Shown: one piece after another, positions 25,431 to 35,032 of the stretch
How the letters are laid out: every line of letters begins with the position of its first letter
Position numbering within the stretch: the stretch's first letter is position 1
From: Thalassotalea algicola
GTDB lineage: Bacteria > Pseudomonadota > Gammaproteobacteria > Enterobacterales > Alteromonadaceae
Assembly (NCBI RefSeq): GCF_012932965.1
Contig: NZ_JABBXH010000004.1
Span: 522,804 to 586,803, forward strand
Direction of reading: 5' to 3'
Length of the DNA: 64,000 bases
The notes under the pieces: generated by a model
Seen by the model: only the letters and a program-made list of their open reading frames with translations
Told to the model about the DNA's origin: nothing
Databases searched by the model: none
Program-made: the position numbers and the translations under genes

Positions 25431-25525
25431 ATGACAATTGCAATGGGTTTAAAGCGTGTTAAAAAGGAAAAAGCTTCACAGCGACAATGCGCAAAAAGCC
25501 AATTTATTTCAATTATTCAAAAAAA

Positions 25526-25552
25526 TACGTTCGCATGGGCCCATTTGAGCGA
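25526..25552 (+). promoter_or_regulatory. Shared upstream element A (DUF2306 gene)
   Basis: TACGTTCG-CATGGGCCCATTTGAGCGA lies 85 bases before the ATG at 25611. A diverged copy (TACGTACG, AGGCCCATTTGAACGA) lies 87 bases before the ATG at 26709. Equal spacing suggests an operator or activator site, possibly for the AraC regulator at 27567. Confidence 0.45.
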
Positions 25553-25610
25553 ACTCGATCAATCATTTTTTCATAATGCTCAGCATTGGAATAGAAAATA
25601 GGACAGTAAA

Positions 25611-26504
25611 ATGGGCAATACACACAATGCTGATTTTGGATTTGATTTAGAAAGAGAAAATTCCGACTTTGCTAAGCAATCACTAACAAATAAGTCATTA
25701 GCAAATAAGTCATTAAAATACACGACGACGTTTTGGTTTGTAACCACCTTGATAGGTCAGTGGTTTTTCTTTTATTACATTATGGGATTTTACGGAGTCT
25801 CAGTGATAAACGATAACATGGAATATTGGAATGTTGTGTTCGAGCGCTTTGGTGTTACACCATACCGCGAAGGAGACTCTTCAGGTAATATTGTATTTGC
25901 TGCCCACGCAATTGGCGCCGGTATTGTGGCTTTTGGTGGGGCATTGCAACTAATTCCCAAAATTCGAAATAACTTCCCAAAATTTCATAAATTTAATGGT
26001 TATGCCTATCTCACAACAGTTTTCTGCCTGGCCTTGTCTGGTTTTTATTTAGTGTGGATAAGAAACCCTGAACCAATCGGTCTTTCTGAAATTGGTACAA
26101 CGATTAATGGTTTTTTAATATTAAGCTTTGCATATTTAACCGTGCGCCTAGCAATTAAAAGAGAAATTGCTACCCATAGAAAATGGGCGATGCGCTTATT
26201 TTTTGTTTCAAATGCTCAATACACTTTGAGGCTTGGTACATTTAGCTATCTCGTAACAGGAAACATGCTGGGCATGAACCCTGCTTTTGGCGACCCGTTC
26301 TTTTATATGTGGACATTCGGCTGTTATGTTTTACCGTTAATCGTATTGCAGCTATATTTTTACGCGAATGAAAAACGCGTGAACAGCGTTAAATACATAA
26401 CCAGTGGCTTGTTATTTGTTATCACCATACTGATGATTCTGGGTATGGTCGGCTATACACCTTTTCTATTAAACATCGTGTCAGGCGAGCCTATAAGTTT
26501 ATAG
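25611..26504 (+). CDS. DUF2306-family integral membrane protein
   Basis: The 297-residue protein has about seven membrane segments. The family core is clear: HAIGAGIVAFGGALQLIPKI, FHKFNGYAYL and ATHRKWAMRLFF, with histidines placed as in heme-binding-like DUF2306 membrane proteins. No function is established. Near the N-terminus, three short near-repeats (LTNKS, LANKS, LK) reflect a 15-bp tandem repeat at about 25680-25718. It is co-directional with the DUF4386 gene and the AraC regulator, and shares an upstream element with the former. Confidence 0.85.
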   Translation: MGNTHNADFGFDLERENSDFAKQSLTNKSLANKSLKYTTTFWFVTTLIGQWFFFYYIMGFYGVSVINDNMEYWNVVFERFGVTPYREGDSSGNIVFAAHAIGAGIVAFGGALQLIPKIRNNFPKFHKFNGYAYLTTVFCLALSGFYLVWIRNPEPIGLSEIGTTINGFLILSFAYLTVRLAIKREIATHRKWAMRLFFVSNAQYTLRLGTFSYLVTGNMLGMNPAFGDPFFYMWTFGCYVLPLIVLQLYFYANEKRVNSVKYITSGLLFVITILMILGMVGYTPFLLNIVSGEPISL

Positions 26505-26621
26505 CTAACATTCTGTAAACGTACAACTAATAAACCAATGTGTGATGGTTCACGTTTTGTAAACCATTACACATTGGCCTTTATGTTGACGCTTGAGAAA
26601 ACTGCAAAACATCTAAAAATT

Positions 26622-26648
26622 TACGTACGAATAGGCCCATTTGAACGA
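26622..26648 (+). promoter_or_regulatory. Shared upstream element B (DUF4386 gene)
   Basis: Diverged copy of the 25526 element, about 22 matches over 27 positions, at nearly the same distance from its start codon. A weaker relative (GCCGTTTGATGACA, about 27490-27503) precedes the AraC gene. Confidence 0.45.
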
Positions 26649-26708
26649 CAACTGTTGTGAAACAAGGCAAATTACCGACAGTTCTTGAATAACTAAAAGA
26701 AAAACGGA

Positions 26709-27410
26709 ATGGCCAAAACCTCAACTATTGCAAAGCCAAGCATTAAAAATAACTATACAAAAATTGCTGGGGTAACTTACGCGCTAATTATTATTATCGC
26801 GACGTTTCCAACGATGATTTTTGACCTTGGGACATTGTTAAAAAACGCAAATGCTGCTGAAAACTTTATGGGTCAAGAAGGTACCTTTAGGGTTGCTATT
26901 GCTATCGAATTTCTAATGTTTGTCTTAGTGATGGTACTTTCTTGGGCGTTATACGTCCTATTAAAACCGGTGAATAAAAATCTTGCCCTGTTCGGACTAA
27001 TCTTTAGGTTTGGTGAAGCACTTTTAGGCTGTGTTGCCATTATGTTTATATTGACGGTATTACTGTTTTTAACTGGCGCCGAATACCTACAAGCGTTTGA
27101 GCCAACTCAATTGCAAGGATTAGCGAGATTTTTTGCTAATTTGTATGGCGTTAGCTATGACATTTTGCTGTTTATTATGGGAATTGGCGGCATCGCCTAT
27201 TGTTATCTTTTCTACATTTCTCGTTATATTCCACGAGCTTTGTCCGTATGGGGTATGATTACATACGCAACAATGGTCGCTTATGGCTTTATTAATATTG
27301 CTGTGCACAATGCGCCTTCAGAGTTGGCTTATGCGATGGCGCCCGGCGCACTATTTGAATTATCTATTGGTCTATGGCTTATGTTTAAAGGTATCTCCGT
27401 AACCCCATAG
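26709..27410 (+). CDS. DUF4386-family integral membrane protein
   Basis: The 233-residue protein has six predicted membrane segments. It starts with a short polar tail and KIAGVTYALIIIIATFP, then NLALFGLIFRFGEALLGC, and ends with an IPRALSVWGMITYATMVAYG segment and YAMAPGALFELSIGLWLM, all characteristic of DUF4386. The function is unknown. Such genes often sit next to AraC/TetR regulators and other small membrane proteins, as here. It lies in a rightward module with DUF2306 and the 27567 regulator. Confidence 0.85.
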   Translation: MAKTSTIAKPSIKNNYTKIAGVTYALIIIIATFPTMIFDLGTLLKNANAAENFMGQEGTFRVAIAIEFLMFVLVMVLSWALYVLLKPVNKNLALFGLIFRFGEALLGCVAIMFILTVLLFLTGAEYLQAFEPTQLQGLARFFANLYGVSYDILLFIMGIGGIAYCYLFYISRYIPRALSVWGMITYATMVAYGFINIAVHNAPSELAYAMAPGALFELSIGLWLMFKGISVTP

Positions 27411-27566
27411 TAAGAGAGCAAACCAGAAAATGACGAACTTATCTCGATACGCAGTAACTTCACCATTGTGCTAGAAGACCACTAAAGTAGCCGTTTGATG
27501 ACATGTGGATTCAGCTAGAATATAGTTTTATAATCTCAAAGTTATAAAGTTTCGTTTGGTAGTTTC

Positions 27567-28724
27567 ATGGTCCACATTTTACCTACAGTTCTCTATTCCT
27601 GCATTATGGGAATAACATTACTTGCATTGCTAGAGGTGTTTAAAAGGCCAAACGATAGACAAAGCGCATGCCTAAAAGGCCTATTGTTACTATTGCTGAT
27701 ACACTCGGCTGGGGAGTTGTATGTATATTCAGGCGCATTTGTTTATGCACCTAGTTTAGTTGGTGTCCACATACCGTTTAGGGTTTTACTGGGCGCGGCT
27801 CTTTATTTTTACGCGCATGCTTCTATGTCACCTGATAAAGGCACCAATAAGCGTATGATAATTTTGGCTCTGTCAGGGCCTGTAATTGTAATTCTTGGTA
27901 TGCTGCCTTTTATTTTAATGATCAGCCCTGCCGAAAAAGTTGCTTTAGCAATGCCCTCAACGAGGGACCCAGAACTTTGGAAAATTGCCGTATTTACCTG
28001 CTTGTTCACCACCATTGTTTTTATTTTTTACACACTGCTATACCTAGTTGCCTCATTAAAACTTCATAATGGGCACCGTCAGCAACTTATGGAGCGCTTT
28101 TCTGAAATAGAACAACGATCATTAGAGTGGTTTAGACCCGTGCTATTAATTTGGGGAGCTGTATGGTTAATGTATGCGGTAGAGTTTTCACTTAGTGCTC
28201 TAGGCTGGCGTTGGTTTGGCTCTGGTATATTGTTGCCTATTTTAGAAGTAATTGCGCTAGCGATTTTTGTTCAAAAGGCACTCAACCAGAAAATGCTTAC
28301 TGATTCTGAAAAGGGGTTGCCTCATGATATTCAACCGAATAAAACTCAGACTAGATCTGCATTACTTAGCGTTGAGAAAATGCAATTTATCGCATCAAAA
28401 CTTGAACATGCTATGAAAGTAGATAAGCTGTTTTTGCAAGATAATTTGTCGTTGAACAAACTATCTGAATCTATCTCTGAAAGTGAAAATCATATTTCAG
28501 AAACACTCTCGCAATTTATGGGCACCAAATTTTTTCAATTTGTTAATTGCTTTCGAATAGAAGAAGCAAAGGTAGCTTTGCAAAGTAGCGACAAGCTAAT
28601 CACTAATATTGCCTTTGATGTTGGTTTTAATTCCAAGACTACCTTCAATACTACCTTCAAGAAGCTTGTAGGGCATACGCCATCAGCGTATAGGAAGTCA
28701 TTGCTCGAAAGAAATCCCCATTGA
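27567..28724 (+). CDS. Membrane-bound AraC-family transcriptional regulator
   Basis: The 385-residue protein has an N-terminal seven-segment membrane domain (residues 5-235) and a C-terminal AraC HTH (about 275-385) ending FKKLVGHTPSAYRKSLLERN. The recognition region NIAFDVGFNSKTTFNTTFKK is canonical. It lies downstream of the DUF2306 and DUF4386 genes and is the natural candidate to act on the shared element at 25526 and 26622. Confidence 0.87.
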   Translation: MVHILPTVLYSCIMGITLLALLEVFKRPNDRQSACLKGLLLLLLIHSAGELYVYSGAFVYAPSLVGVHIPFRVLLGAALYFYAHASMSPDKGTNKRMIILALSGPVIVILGMLPFILMISPAEKVALAMPSTRDPELWKIAVFTCLFTTIVFIFYTLLYLVASLKLHNGHRQQLMERFSEIEQRSLEWFRPVLLIWGAVWLMYAVEFSLSALGWRWFGSGILLPILEVIALAIFVQKALNQKMLTDSEKGLPHDIQPNKTQTRSALLSVEKMQFIASKLEHAMKVDKLFLQDNLSLNKLSESISESENHISETLSQFMGTKFFQFVNCFRIEEAKVALQSSDKLITNIAFDVGFNSKTTFNTTFKKLVGHTPSAYRKSLLERNPH

Positions 28725-29161
28725 ATAAAAGCCAACATGTAGGATTGCTGAGGTATAGCGTATCAAACCAGTTCTGTCATTATATATTGCTTAAGCTCCA
28801 GAGGCTTATCGCTTATTTCTATTTTGCTTTTAAAACGAAGCAAAATATTCCACTGGCGTGAAAAATCAAGAGTAGCTACTCAATAGTTTAAATACAGACG
28901 CCATAAAACTGATTACTTGAGTTTCTTTAGCTCCAAACTGCAAAACTATCTCTGTGGGTTGAAGGTATTAACTTGCCAGCATGAAACACATCAAACTGCT
29001 CATCAGGAAATGGCTTAACTGAAAGAATTTAATATATAGAAAACTAACTCAATACCATTTAGTTAAGAGCAGAACAACAAAAAACTCAATAGCTCTATTC
29101 GGATTTTGAGAGACGACATTGTGTCGCCTCCCATTATACTCCCCTGTTGTACTAAAACTCT
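28725..29161. other. 437-bp intergenic region with a possible gene relic
   Basis: No full gene is visible. On the minus strand, 28927-29027 is open for about 33 codons and reads like protein (VKPFPDEQFDVFHAGKLI, then a stop after FAVWS), but has no start. It may be a fragment of a lost gene that I cannot name. A stem-loop lies at 29110-29130. Confidence 0.3.
29110..29130 (-). terminator. Stem-loop after the TonB receptor gene
   Basis: In the minus-strand RNA, GAGGCGACA and UGUCGUCUC pair (one G-U) around a CAA loop, 31 bases past the receptor stop. No clear U-run follows, so it may protect or only partly terminate the message. Confidence 0.4.
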
Positions 29162-31141
29162 CTAGTGTCCAAATTGAATTCGAATGCCCGCATTAACAGT
29201 AAAGCCGTCATTACGAGACCAAATATCTGTCGTCCAACGTCCACTTGGGTCTTGCATTGGTAACAGCAAAGACTCTTCTTTGGTTTGACGTACATTAAGT
29301 AAGTTTTCTGCATTTACGAAATAACTCACTCTACCCACGGTAATTTGGCCAAGTAACCCCAAATGCCAATATGCTTCACTTCTTTCTCGATATGGGTTGC
29401 CCTCTAAGTGTTGTGTTCCTGTGTAATAGGCTTCAAACCCTACTAAATGACTTCCATGTTCTTCCCACATTATCACCGCTCCTGCAGAATGCTTAGGCGT
29501 CAATGCAAGTGGCTCTCGTCCAAAACCTGCGTCACCCTGCTTAGTGGCATCTGTAAATAAATAACTGCCGGTTAACTTTATATCGCGCCAGCGATAACGC
29601 AGCAGCAATTCAGCGCCTCTAATTTCACTTTGATCAGATGCATTTACGATGCGCACTTGTTTATCTGACTGCGTGTCTAGCGGGTTAATTACTTCAAGCT
29701 CAGTAACATTATCAACATCTGATGCAAATAGGGTCACACTCGCTTCTATACTATCAACGACATAACTAATATCGATAGATGCCGTAGTTGCCTGCTCTTC
29801 TTTTAGGTTATCAAGTGGTGCTAAACGTGATAGACCAACATCTTCTATATCTTCAATGAACGGGGTTGGGGCATAAAAACCTTGCCCGTAGGAGCCCCGG
29901 ACAATCCAACTTTCGGGCTTGAATAACACCGAGATACGTGGGCTAAATTGCGTACCATATTCACTATGCCAATCTGTACGAGCACTAATTGACATTGAAA
30001 TTTCGTCACTGGCTTCATAGTCGACTTGGGAAAATAAACCTGGTACTTGATAATGATAATTAAATGCTGAATAACTTTCCGAGTCGAATCGGTCTGATTG
30101 ATAAGCTACCCCAACAAGCCAAGCGGTATCATCGCTGTAACCTGACACACTCGATTCAAGTAAATAACTGTCATGCGTATCATTTTCTTCTACCAAACCG
30201 TAAATATGATCATGCGCTTGGCGCATAGCAGAACCACGAACATTGAGGTTAATCACATCACCCAATTGTTGATCAAAGATAAAGCCAGTATCTACTCTTT
30301 TAGAATCCTGACTTTGTATGAACGGGTTTCCGTCAGGTAAGGTTTCGCCCTCTTCCGTGCCACCTTCTCGTTCCTCGAACATCGCTCCAAAGGTTAAATA
30401 CAAATTAGCGCCGCTTTCGCTTTCCCAATATAATCGTGGACGAATGGTTGCTCGTTGGTATTCAGCCATGTCTAGCCAGCCATCATCATCTAGGTCTTGT
30501 TGTTCTTGATTATGTACCCCAGCAGTGACTGATGCACTGATTGCGTCATTTATCGGCGAAGCCAAATAAGAAGTGATGTCTTGGCCATTTTTTGAAGTAG
30601 CATTTAAAAGCACTTCACCTTCAAGTTCATCTGATGGTGTACGAGAAATTAAATTAATCACACCGCCTAGCGCAGAGCCACCGTATAATGACGATGCCGA
30701 GCCCTTGATAATTTCAACATTGGCAAGATCAGTTGGCGGTATTTGTAATAAGCCAATAGAGGTAGTTTGACCACCATAAAGCGGTAAACCATCACTGAGC
30801 AATTGTGTATAGCGGCCATATAAACTTTGCAACCGAATGTTAGCACCGCCTAATGCTGGAGAGGTATTTTGTACACGGACTCCGCCTGTTTCAGCAACTA
30901 GCATAGATATATTGCCTGGTCGCATTAACGCTTTCTCTTGAATTTCTTCCCCGTTGATAATCTCAGTTCGCGTTGCTGACTCAGTGACAATACGGCCAAG
31001 ACGCGATGCTGTCACTTGGATTTTTTCAATCTTATTTTCATCATGTTCATGATGGTCGTCGTGATGTTCCCCTTCACTGGCGTAAGAAATTGAAGGTGCC
31101 AACAGCACCGCAAGCGCTGTTTTAGAATATTTACCAAGCAT
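29162..31141 (-). CDS. TonB-dependent outer-membrane receptor with His-rich N-terminus
   Basis: The 659-residue receptor has a signal peptide (about residues 1-21) followed directly by the His/Asp-rich stretch EGEHHDDHHEHDENK. A TonB box/plug follows (IEKIQVTASRLGRIV, and IIKGSASSLYGGSALGGVINL in the plug), then a 22-strand barrel ending in a C-terminal aromatic signature. The His-rich tract is reminiscent of metal receptors such as ZnuD, so a transition metal or metal chelate is a reasonable guess. No Fur box is seen upstream. The gene lies 87 bases after a Cys-rich small protein gene and is probably co-transcribed with it. Confidence 0.88.
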   Translation of the reverse strand: MLGKYSKTALAVLLAPSISYASEGEHHDDHHEHDENKIEKIQVTASRLGRIVTESATRTEIINGEEIQEKALMRPGNISMLVAETGGVRVQNTSPALGGANIRLQSLYGRYTQLLSDGLPLYGGQTTSIGLLQIPPTDLANVEIIKGSASSLYGGSALGGVINLISRTPSDELEGEVLLNATSKNGQDITSYLASPINDAISASVTAGVHNQEQQDLDDDGWLDMAEYQRATIRPRLYWESESGANLYLTFGAMFEEREGGTEEGETLPDGNPFIQSQDSKRVDTGFIFDQQLGDVINLNVRGSAMRQAHDHIYGLVEENDTHDSYLLESSVSGYSDDTAWLVGVAYQSDRFDSESYSAFNYHYQVPGLFSQVDYEASDEISMSISARTDWHSEYGTQFSPRISVLFKPESWIVRGSYGQGFYAPTPFIEDIEDVGLSRLAPLDNLKEEQATTASIDISYVVDSIEASVTLFASDVDNVTELEVINPLDTQSDKQVRIVNASDQSEIRGAELLLRYRWRDIKLTGSYLFTDATKQGDAGFGREPLALTPKHSAGAVIMWEEHGSHLVGFEAYYTGTQHLEGNPYRERSEAYWHLGLLGQITVGRVSYFVNAENLLNVRQTKEESLLLPMQDPSGRWTTDIWSRNDGFTVNAGIRIQFGH

Positions 31142-31228
31142 TTTTTACCTCAATCAATGCTAAAAATTGCGATATTTTCACAATTAACAAGAAAAATTAA
31201 ATAAGTTTAAAATGTAGGCAGAAGTGCC

Positions 31229-31603
31229 TTAAGAGGTAAAAATTGGTGGCCGATAAAAAGGGGAGGCAATAAAATACGTATCTTTTGTTGCTAAAGACAA
31301 TAAAGGCTCGCTTAGAACCATAATATCAGACAAAAGAAGACGACTATCTAAATACGCGATTGAAGCACATGCATTCGCAGGGCAAATACAATCGCTTTCA
31401 CAGCACTCAACTTCACAACAATCATCAATACTTTCTGACGGGTTAGCGCTACTATTATCGTTAATAATGGTTTTCTGCGGTATTTCAATATGCTGTTCTA
31501 AGCTGCTGTCATATGAAGCCATAAAATGATACGCCATAGTTTGCCCGACAAAGGCAATTAGCATAGTTATCATAAGCAGCAATTTAGAAAGTGGTCTTTG
31601 CAT
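31229..31603 (-). CDS. Small exported Cys-rich protein
   Basis: The 124-residue protein has an N-terminal hydrophobic signal or anchor (residues 8-24). A short acidic linker leads to a cysteine cluster, SIDDCCEVECCESDCICPANAC, with eight Cys over 21 positions. The C-terminal third ends FIASPFYRPPIFTS. I do not recognise a named family. The cluster could bind a metal, and the next gene is a His-rich TonB receptor, so a metal-handling pair is inferred. No experimental role is implied. Confidence 0.7.
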   Translation of the reverse strand: MQRPLSKLLLMITMLIAFVGQTMAYHFMASYDSSLEQHIEIPQKTIINDNSSANPSESIDDCCEVECCESDCICPANACASIAYLDSRLLLSDIMVLSEPLLSLATKDTYFIASPFYRPPIFTS

Positions 31604-31704
31604 AGTTAAGTCTTATCGAAATCGCCGTTATTGTATGATTTTTTCAAGTACAAATGAAGAGAAAGATAAATAGGAATTCAGATAATACCAACTACTATTC
31701 TGTC

Positions 31705-31727
31705 AAATTTGTTAGCACTACAAATTT
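31705..31727. promoter_or_regulatory. Inverted repeat upstream of the Cys-rich gene
   Basis: AAATTTGT and ACAAATTT pair around a 7-base spacer, about 100 bp before the Cys-rich gene start. It could be an operator. The rest of the 311-bp gap 31604-31914 shows nothing I can support. Confidence 0.3.
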
Positions 31728-31914
31728 ATCTTCTATCGATTTAGCTGCCCGAATATAACAATGGAACTCACCTCAGCCACATCTTATTCCGCATTAAATT
31801 TGCTGTAGATTTAAGAGAGCTAAAGCAAGTAGGTCTGTTAAAAGTACAAAATGAAGGCATAAATCAATCGTTAGTCAAATGCCACTATCGCCAAAACTTT
31901 CATTGAATTAGCGG

Positions 31915-32649
31915 TTAGCGCAATCCCCATTGAGTTAATATTCTTTGATATTCTCCACTAGCGATAACCGTTTTTAATGCTTGTTCCAAAGCTTTGGCCG
32001 TTGTAGGAGTCAGTGATAAGTTTGCTGCTAGGTGCAGCTCACTTGGAAAATCTATCAGTTCAAGCACTTGTTTAACGTCACCTGTTTTGTATCCAAGTTT
32101 GTTTAGTTCGTTATTTAAAGAAAGCGTATTGGTTAAAACAAAGTCTATGCGACCATTAAATAACATTTGCCATAAATCTTGATATTTTACGCTTAATGAT
32201 AAATTTTCTCCTTCGTTAAAGCCTGATTTTCTTAGATATCCTTCGCTAAAGTAGCCTCGAATGGTACCAACAGAATATTGTTTAGCGTCCGATAAATTGG
32301 CTAGTTGATATGTACTTTCTGTTGATGAAACCAAGTAGGCACTATTGTGAAAAATTTTACCTAACCAAATAAAGTTTGGCTCCCTACTTGGACTTTTTAG
32401 TAGTGAAAACATCAAAACATTAGGTTTAGCTTTTAATAGTCGAAAAGCACGTGCAAATGGATAAAGCTCTATGGTGTAGTCAACTTGAGCTAGTTTAGCC
32501 ACAGCGTTAACTATGTCTACTAACGCCCCTTTAGTTTGACCATGCTTATCTTTAAAATGATAAGGAGGAAGGTCTTCAGCAACAAACTGCAACTGTTCAG
32601 CAGCTAATGAAAATGAACACAAAGCAAGTAATATAATCGCAATTTTCAA
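31915..32649 (-). CDS. Periplasmic solute-binding protein, family 3 type
   Basis: The 244-residue protein has a signal peptide (MKIAIILLALCSFSLA) and a bacterial extracellular solute-binding family 3 fold: LQFVAEDLPPYHFKDKHG at the start, a GALVDIVNAVAKLAQVDYTIELYP segment and YSVGTIRGYFSEG. No permease or ATPase gene is adjacent. Orphan proteins of this group in Alteromonadales are often not transporters; they may bind an amino acid-like ligand for sensing. The ligand is unknown. Confidence 0.8.
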   Translation of the reverse strand: MKIAIILLALCSFSLAAEQLQFVAEDLPPYHFKDKHGQTKGALVDIVNAVAKLAQVDYTIELYPFARAFRLLKAKPNVLMFSLLKSPSREPNFIWLGKIFHNSAYLVSSTESTYQLANLSDAKQYSVGTIRGYFSEGYLRKSGFNEGENLSLSVKYQDLWQMLFNGRIDFVLTNTLSLNNELNKLGYKTGDVKQVLELIDFPSELHLAANLSLTPTTAKALEQALKTVIASGEYQRILTQWGLR

Positions 32650-32842
32650 TTTAGTACCTCTTAAACTTCAAAGAAAAGCAGCTCCTTTACTTTATATACG
32701 CTTGCATCATACCATCACTTTATACCCACCAAAGTCAATCTATTTAATCCATTTTCCCGGTAGTCATTAGCCCACCCCTAATGTTCTGATTTGGTAGTCT
32801 GATATTTGCTAACTGCTAGCTAATAATAAATCCGCGACTACT

Positions 32843-35032
32843 TTATTCATCAAGCAATAGTTCAACCACTTCTTTTCTGGCAATCATTCTTAGCGTCATT
32901 AATACTTCAGTACCATTTACATCAGTTAAGTAATCAAGGTTTTTAGGTACATCGCCAATAACGTTAAATCTTTCATCATGTAACGAATATGACCACAACT
33001 GAAAGTCTTCATTGATACCATATATCTCGTCGCCATCAACGTCGCTGTTGTGAATAACAAAACGCTTATCACTACCTTGCGCTTTTAACTCTTCTATCAG
33101 TTGATCTTCAACCGAGCCGGATTGCCAAAACCTATCCATATGATCGGTAAAAACAATTGCGCCATCTTTGGTATTTTGTGCCCAGTTAACTTGCTTATCG
33201 TTCAAAATACGCATTGTTGCATCGGCGAGGTTTAATTCCACAAATTTTATTGCGCCTTTAATTCTTACTAATGATAATGCCGTTTCCTTCTCGCTATCCC
33301 AATCGAATAATGTGTCTATTTGATGTTCAAAGTCATATGTCTTACGAGTGCCATCTAAAAAAACCTGTACTAACGCTTTATCAACATTAGCTAACAAGCT
33401 TTCACCATCTAAAGACCAGTGCACTTCATATAAGAAAGTATCAATTGGAAAATGGGATAATTGCTGAGGTGTGCTGCCATCCGTTAACCATAGCTGATCT
33501 ATACCGGAGCGGTCTGACTTAAAAGCAATCTTCTCACTATTTGGTTTGAATATTCCGTTGTCCTCTCCTGATGTCGAGCGCGCTATAACAAAGTGGTCAT
33601 CATTCTTTACACTTGCCTTTTTTATGGTTTTTAATGACAAAGATATAACATCACTATCGTATTGCCCCTTAATCGCTAGCAATCTTTTGTTATCTGGGTG
33701 AAACACGGGCGAGCTCATTGCTTCATCAATAGGTAAGCTAATATTTTTTACTTGTCCGTCATAAGACAAAGTAAACAACTGACGCCCAGTACTAAATATA
33801 AGTTGGTTTTCAAACGGTGAAAAATTGGGATATACATACTTAAATGGTGCTATTTCCGGCGGATAAATTATTTGATTACTAGATACGAGTTTTCCGTCTG
33901 GCTTTAGTATGTTGATATAATAACTGCCATCACTTTGCGTACTAAAAAGCGCAAAAAAATCATGTTTAGCAGAGTAGTCGAAGTCTACAAGATCACCATC
34001 CTCAAGTTGATAAAGCGTTTCACTTTCATTATCGGTTATTGAGTAGCTGATCAACTTCCAACGATCGGTGGTTTTTTGCAATAACGCGATAGTATTGTTG
34101 GTCAGCCATTGTGGTTTTCTTATTTCCGAGTTTTTACATTCCAATAATACCGTTGGTTTTTGAGGTGCTATAAGTGCTTTTTCAAAGTCTAAGTTCATTA
34201 AGTAATAGCATTTTTTTTGCGTAACTGGCGCAGTACATGTTTCGGACTGGACAAACGCTAATGACTTACCGTCTTTCGAAAAGCTGTGGGCGCCATAAGA
34301 ATTTAAGTTCTGCGTCAATTGAAATTCTTGCTGAGTCTCAATATCTTTCGCCCATATATTATTACTACAAAATTCATTCGAATAGCGGTGAAAAACAATG
34401 TATTTTCCATCGGGCGAATAAATGCCAGCAAGCTCCTTATTATCGGTAGCGGTGAGTGCTCGTATTTCTCCTATTTTCAGACTAGGTGTTTGTCCTGATG
34501 TGGGAAATTGTAAAACGATAAACACACAAAATGTGATTACGATGGCTAAAATTAGCAAACGAAATTGAGCACTTAATGTTGATGATTGGGCTTTAGATTG
34601 ATTTGTTGAATGAGCTACTGAATTATTTGCGTTGTTGAAAGCGGCATCTGTTTCAAACTTAGCGTTCTCTATTGCAGTAGTTTCAGGTGCCTTTTCTTCT
34701 TGCGCTATTACCTCTTGGTTCCAACGAACATCACACTCTAAGCTATAACCTTTTTTGGCATGAGTTTTAATATAAACCTGAACCTTCCCGTCATCACCTA
34801 GTGCTTTTCTTAGTTGAGCAATGCTTCGTTGCAATGTATTGGGAGAAACCACTGAACCTTGCCAAACTTTCGCCAAAAGTTCATCTTGGCTAACCACACT
34901 TCCTTGATGCTGAGCTAGATAAGTGAGAAGTGACAACGCTTTTGGGGCGAGCTTTTTTGACTCATTATTTTGAGTGATTTGATTACGTGATAAATCAATA
35001 TAAAAACCACCAATCCAATATTGCTGTGCCAT
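32843..35032 (-). CDS. CadC/ToxR-like transmembrane regulator with TolB/PD40-type periplasmic propeller
   Basis: The 729-residue protein opens with an OmpR-type winged helix (residues 5-100; KLAPKALSLLTYLAQHQGSVVSQDELLAKVW is split here as KLAPKALSLLTYLA and VVSQDELLAKVW). A polar linker, one membrane helix (about 158-178) and a C-terminal PD40/TolB-like beta-propeller follow, with repeats such as YSPDGKYIVFHRYS. It should sense a periplasmic signal and bind DNA from the membrane. It is divergent from the hydrolase operon at 35245, which contains another PD40 protein, so it may control that operon. Confidence 0.87.
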   Translation of the reverse strand: MAQQYWIGGFYIDLSRNQITQNNESKKLAPKALSLLTYLAQHQGSVVSQDELLAKVWQGSVVSPNTLQRSIAQLRKALGDDGKVQVYIKTHAKKGYSLECDVRWNQEVIAQEEKAPETTAIENAKFETDAAFNNANNSVAHSTNQSKAQSSTLSAQFRLLILAIVITFCVFIVLQFPTSGQTPSLKIGEIRALTATDNKELAGIYSPDGKYIVFHRYSNEFCSNNIWAKDIETQQEFQLTQNLNSYGAHSFSKDGKSLAFVQSETCTAPVTQKKCYYLMNLDFEKALIAPQKPTVLLECKNSEIRKPQWLTNNTIALLQKTTDRWKLISYSITDNESETLYQLEDGDLVDFDYSAKHDFFALFSTQSDGSYYINILKPDGKLVSSNQIIYPPEIAPFKYVYPNFSPFENQLIFSTGRQLFTLSYDGQVKNISLPIDEAMSSPVFHPDNKRLLAIKGQYDSDVISLSLKTIKKASVKNDDHFVIARSTSGEDNGIFKPNSEKIAFKSDRSGIDQLWLTDGSTPQQLSHFPIDTFLYEVHWSLDGESLLANVDKALVQVFLDGTRKTYDFEHQIDTLFDWDSEKETALSLVRIKGAIKFVELNLADATMRILNDKQVNWAQNTKDGAIVFTDHMDRFWQSGSVEDQLIEELKAQGSDKRFVIHNSDVDGDEIYGINEDFQLWSYSLHDERFNVIGDVPKNLDYLTDVNGTEVLMTLRMIARKEVVELLLDE

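Noticed and set aside
25377..25601. 74-residue open frame over stub 7
   Set aside because: Starts at TTG within the decayed repeat, has no recognisable domain, and its composition fits translated non-coding DNA.
25680..25718. Short tandem repeat in the DUF2306 gene as a phase-variation tract
   Set aside because: The 15-bp unit is in frame and has only two to three imperfect copies. Length changes would not shift the frame.
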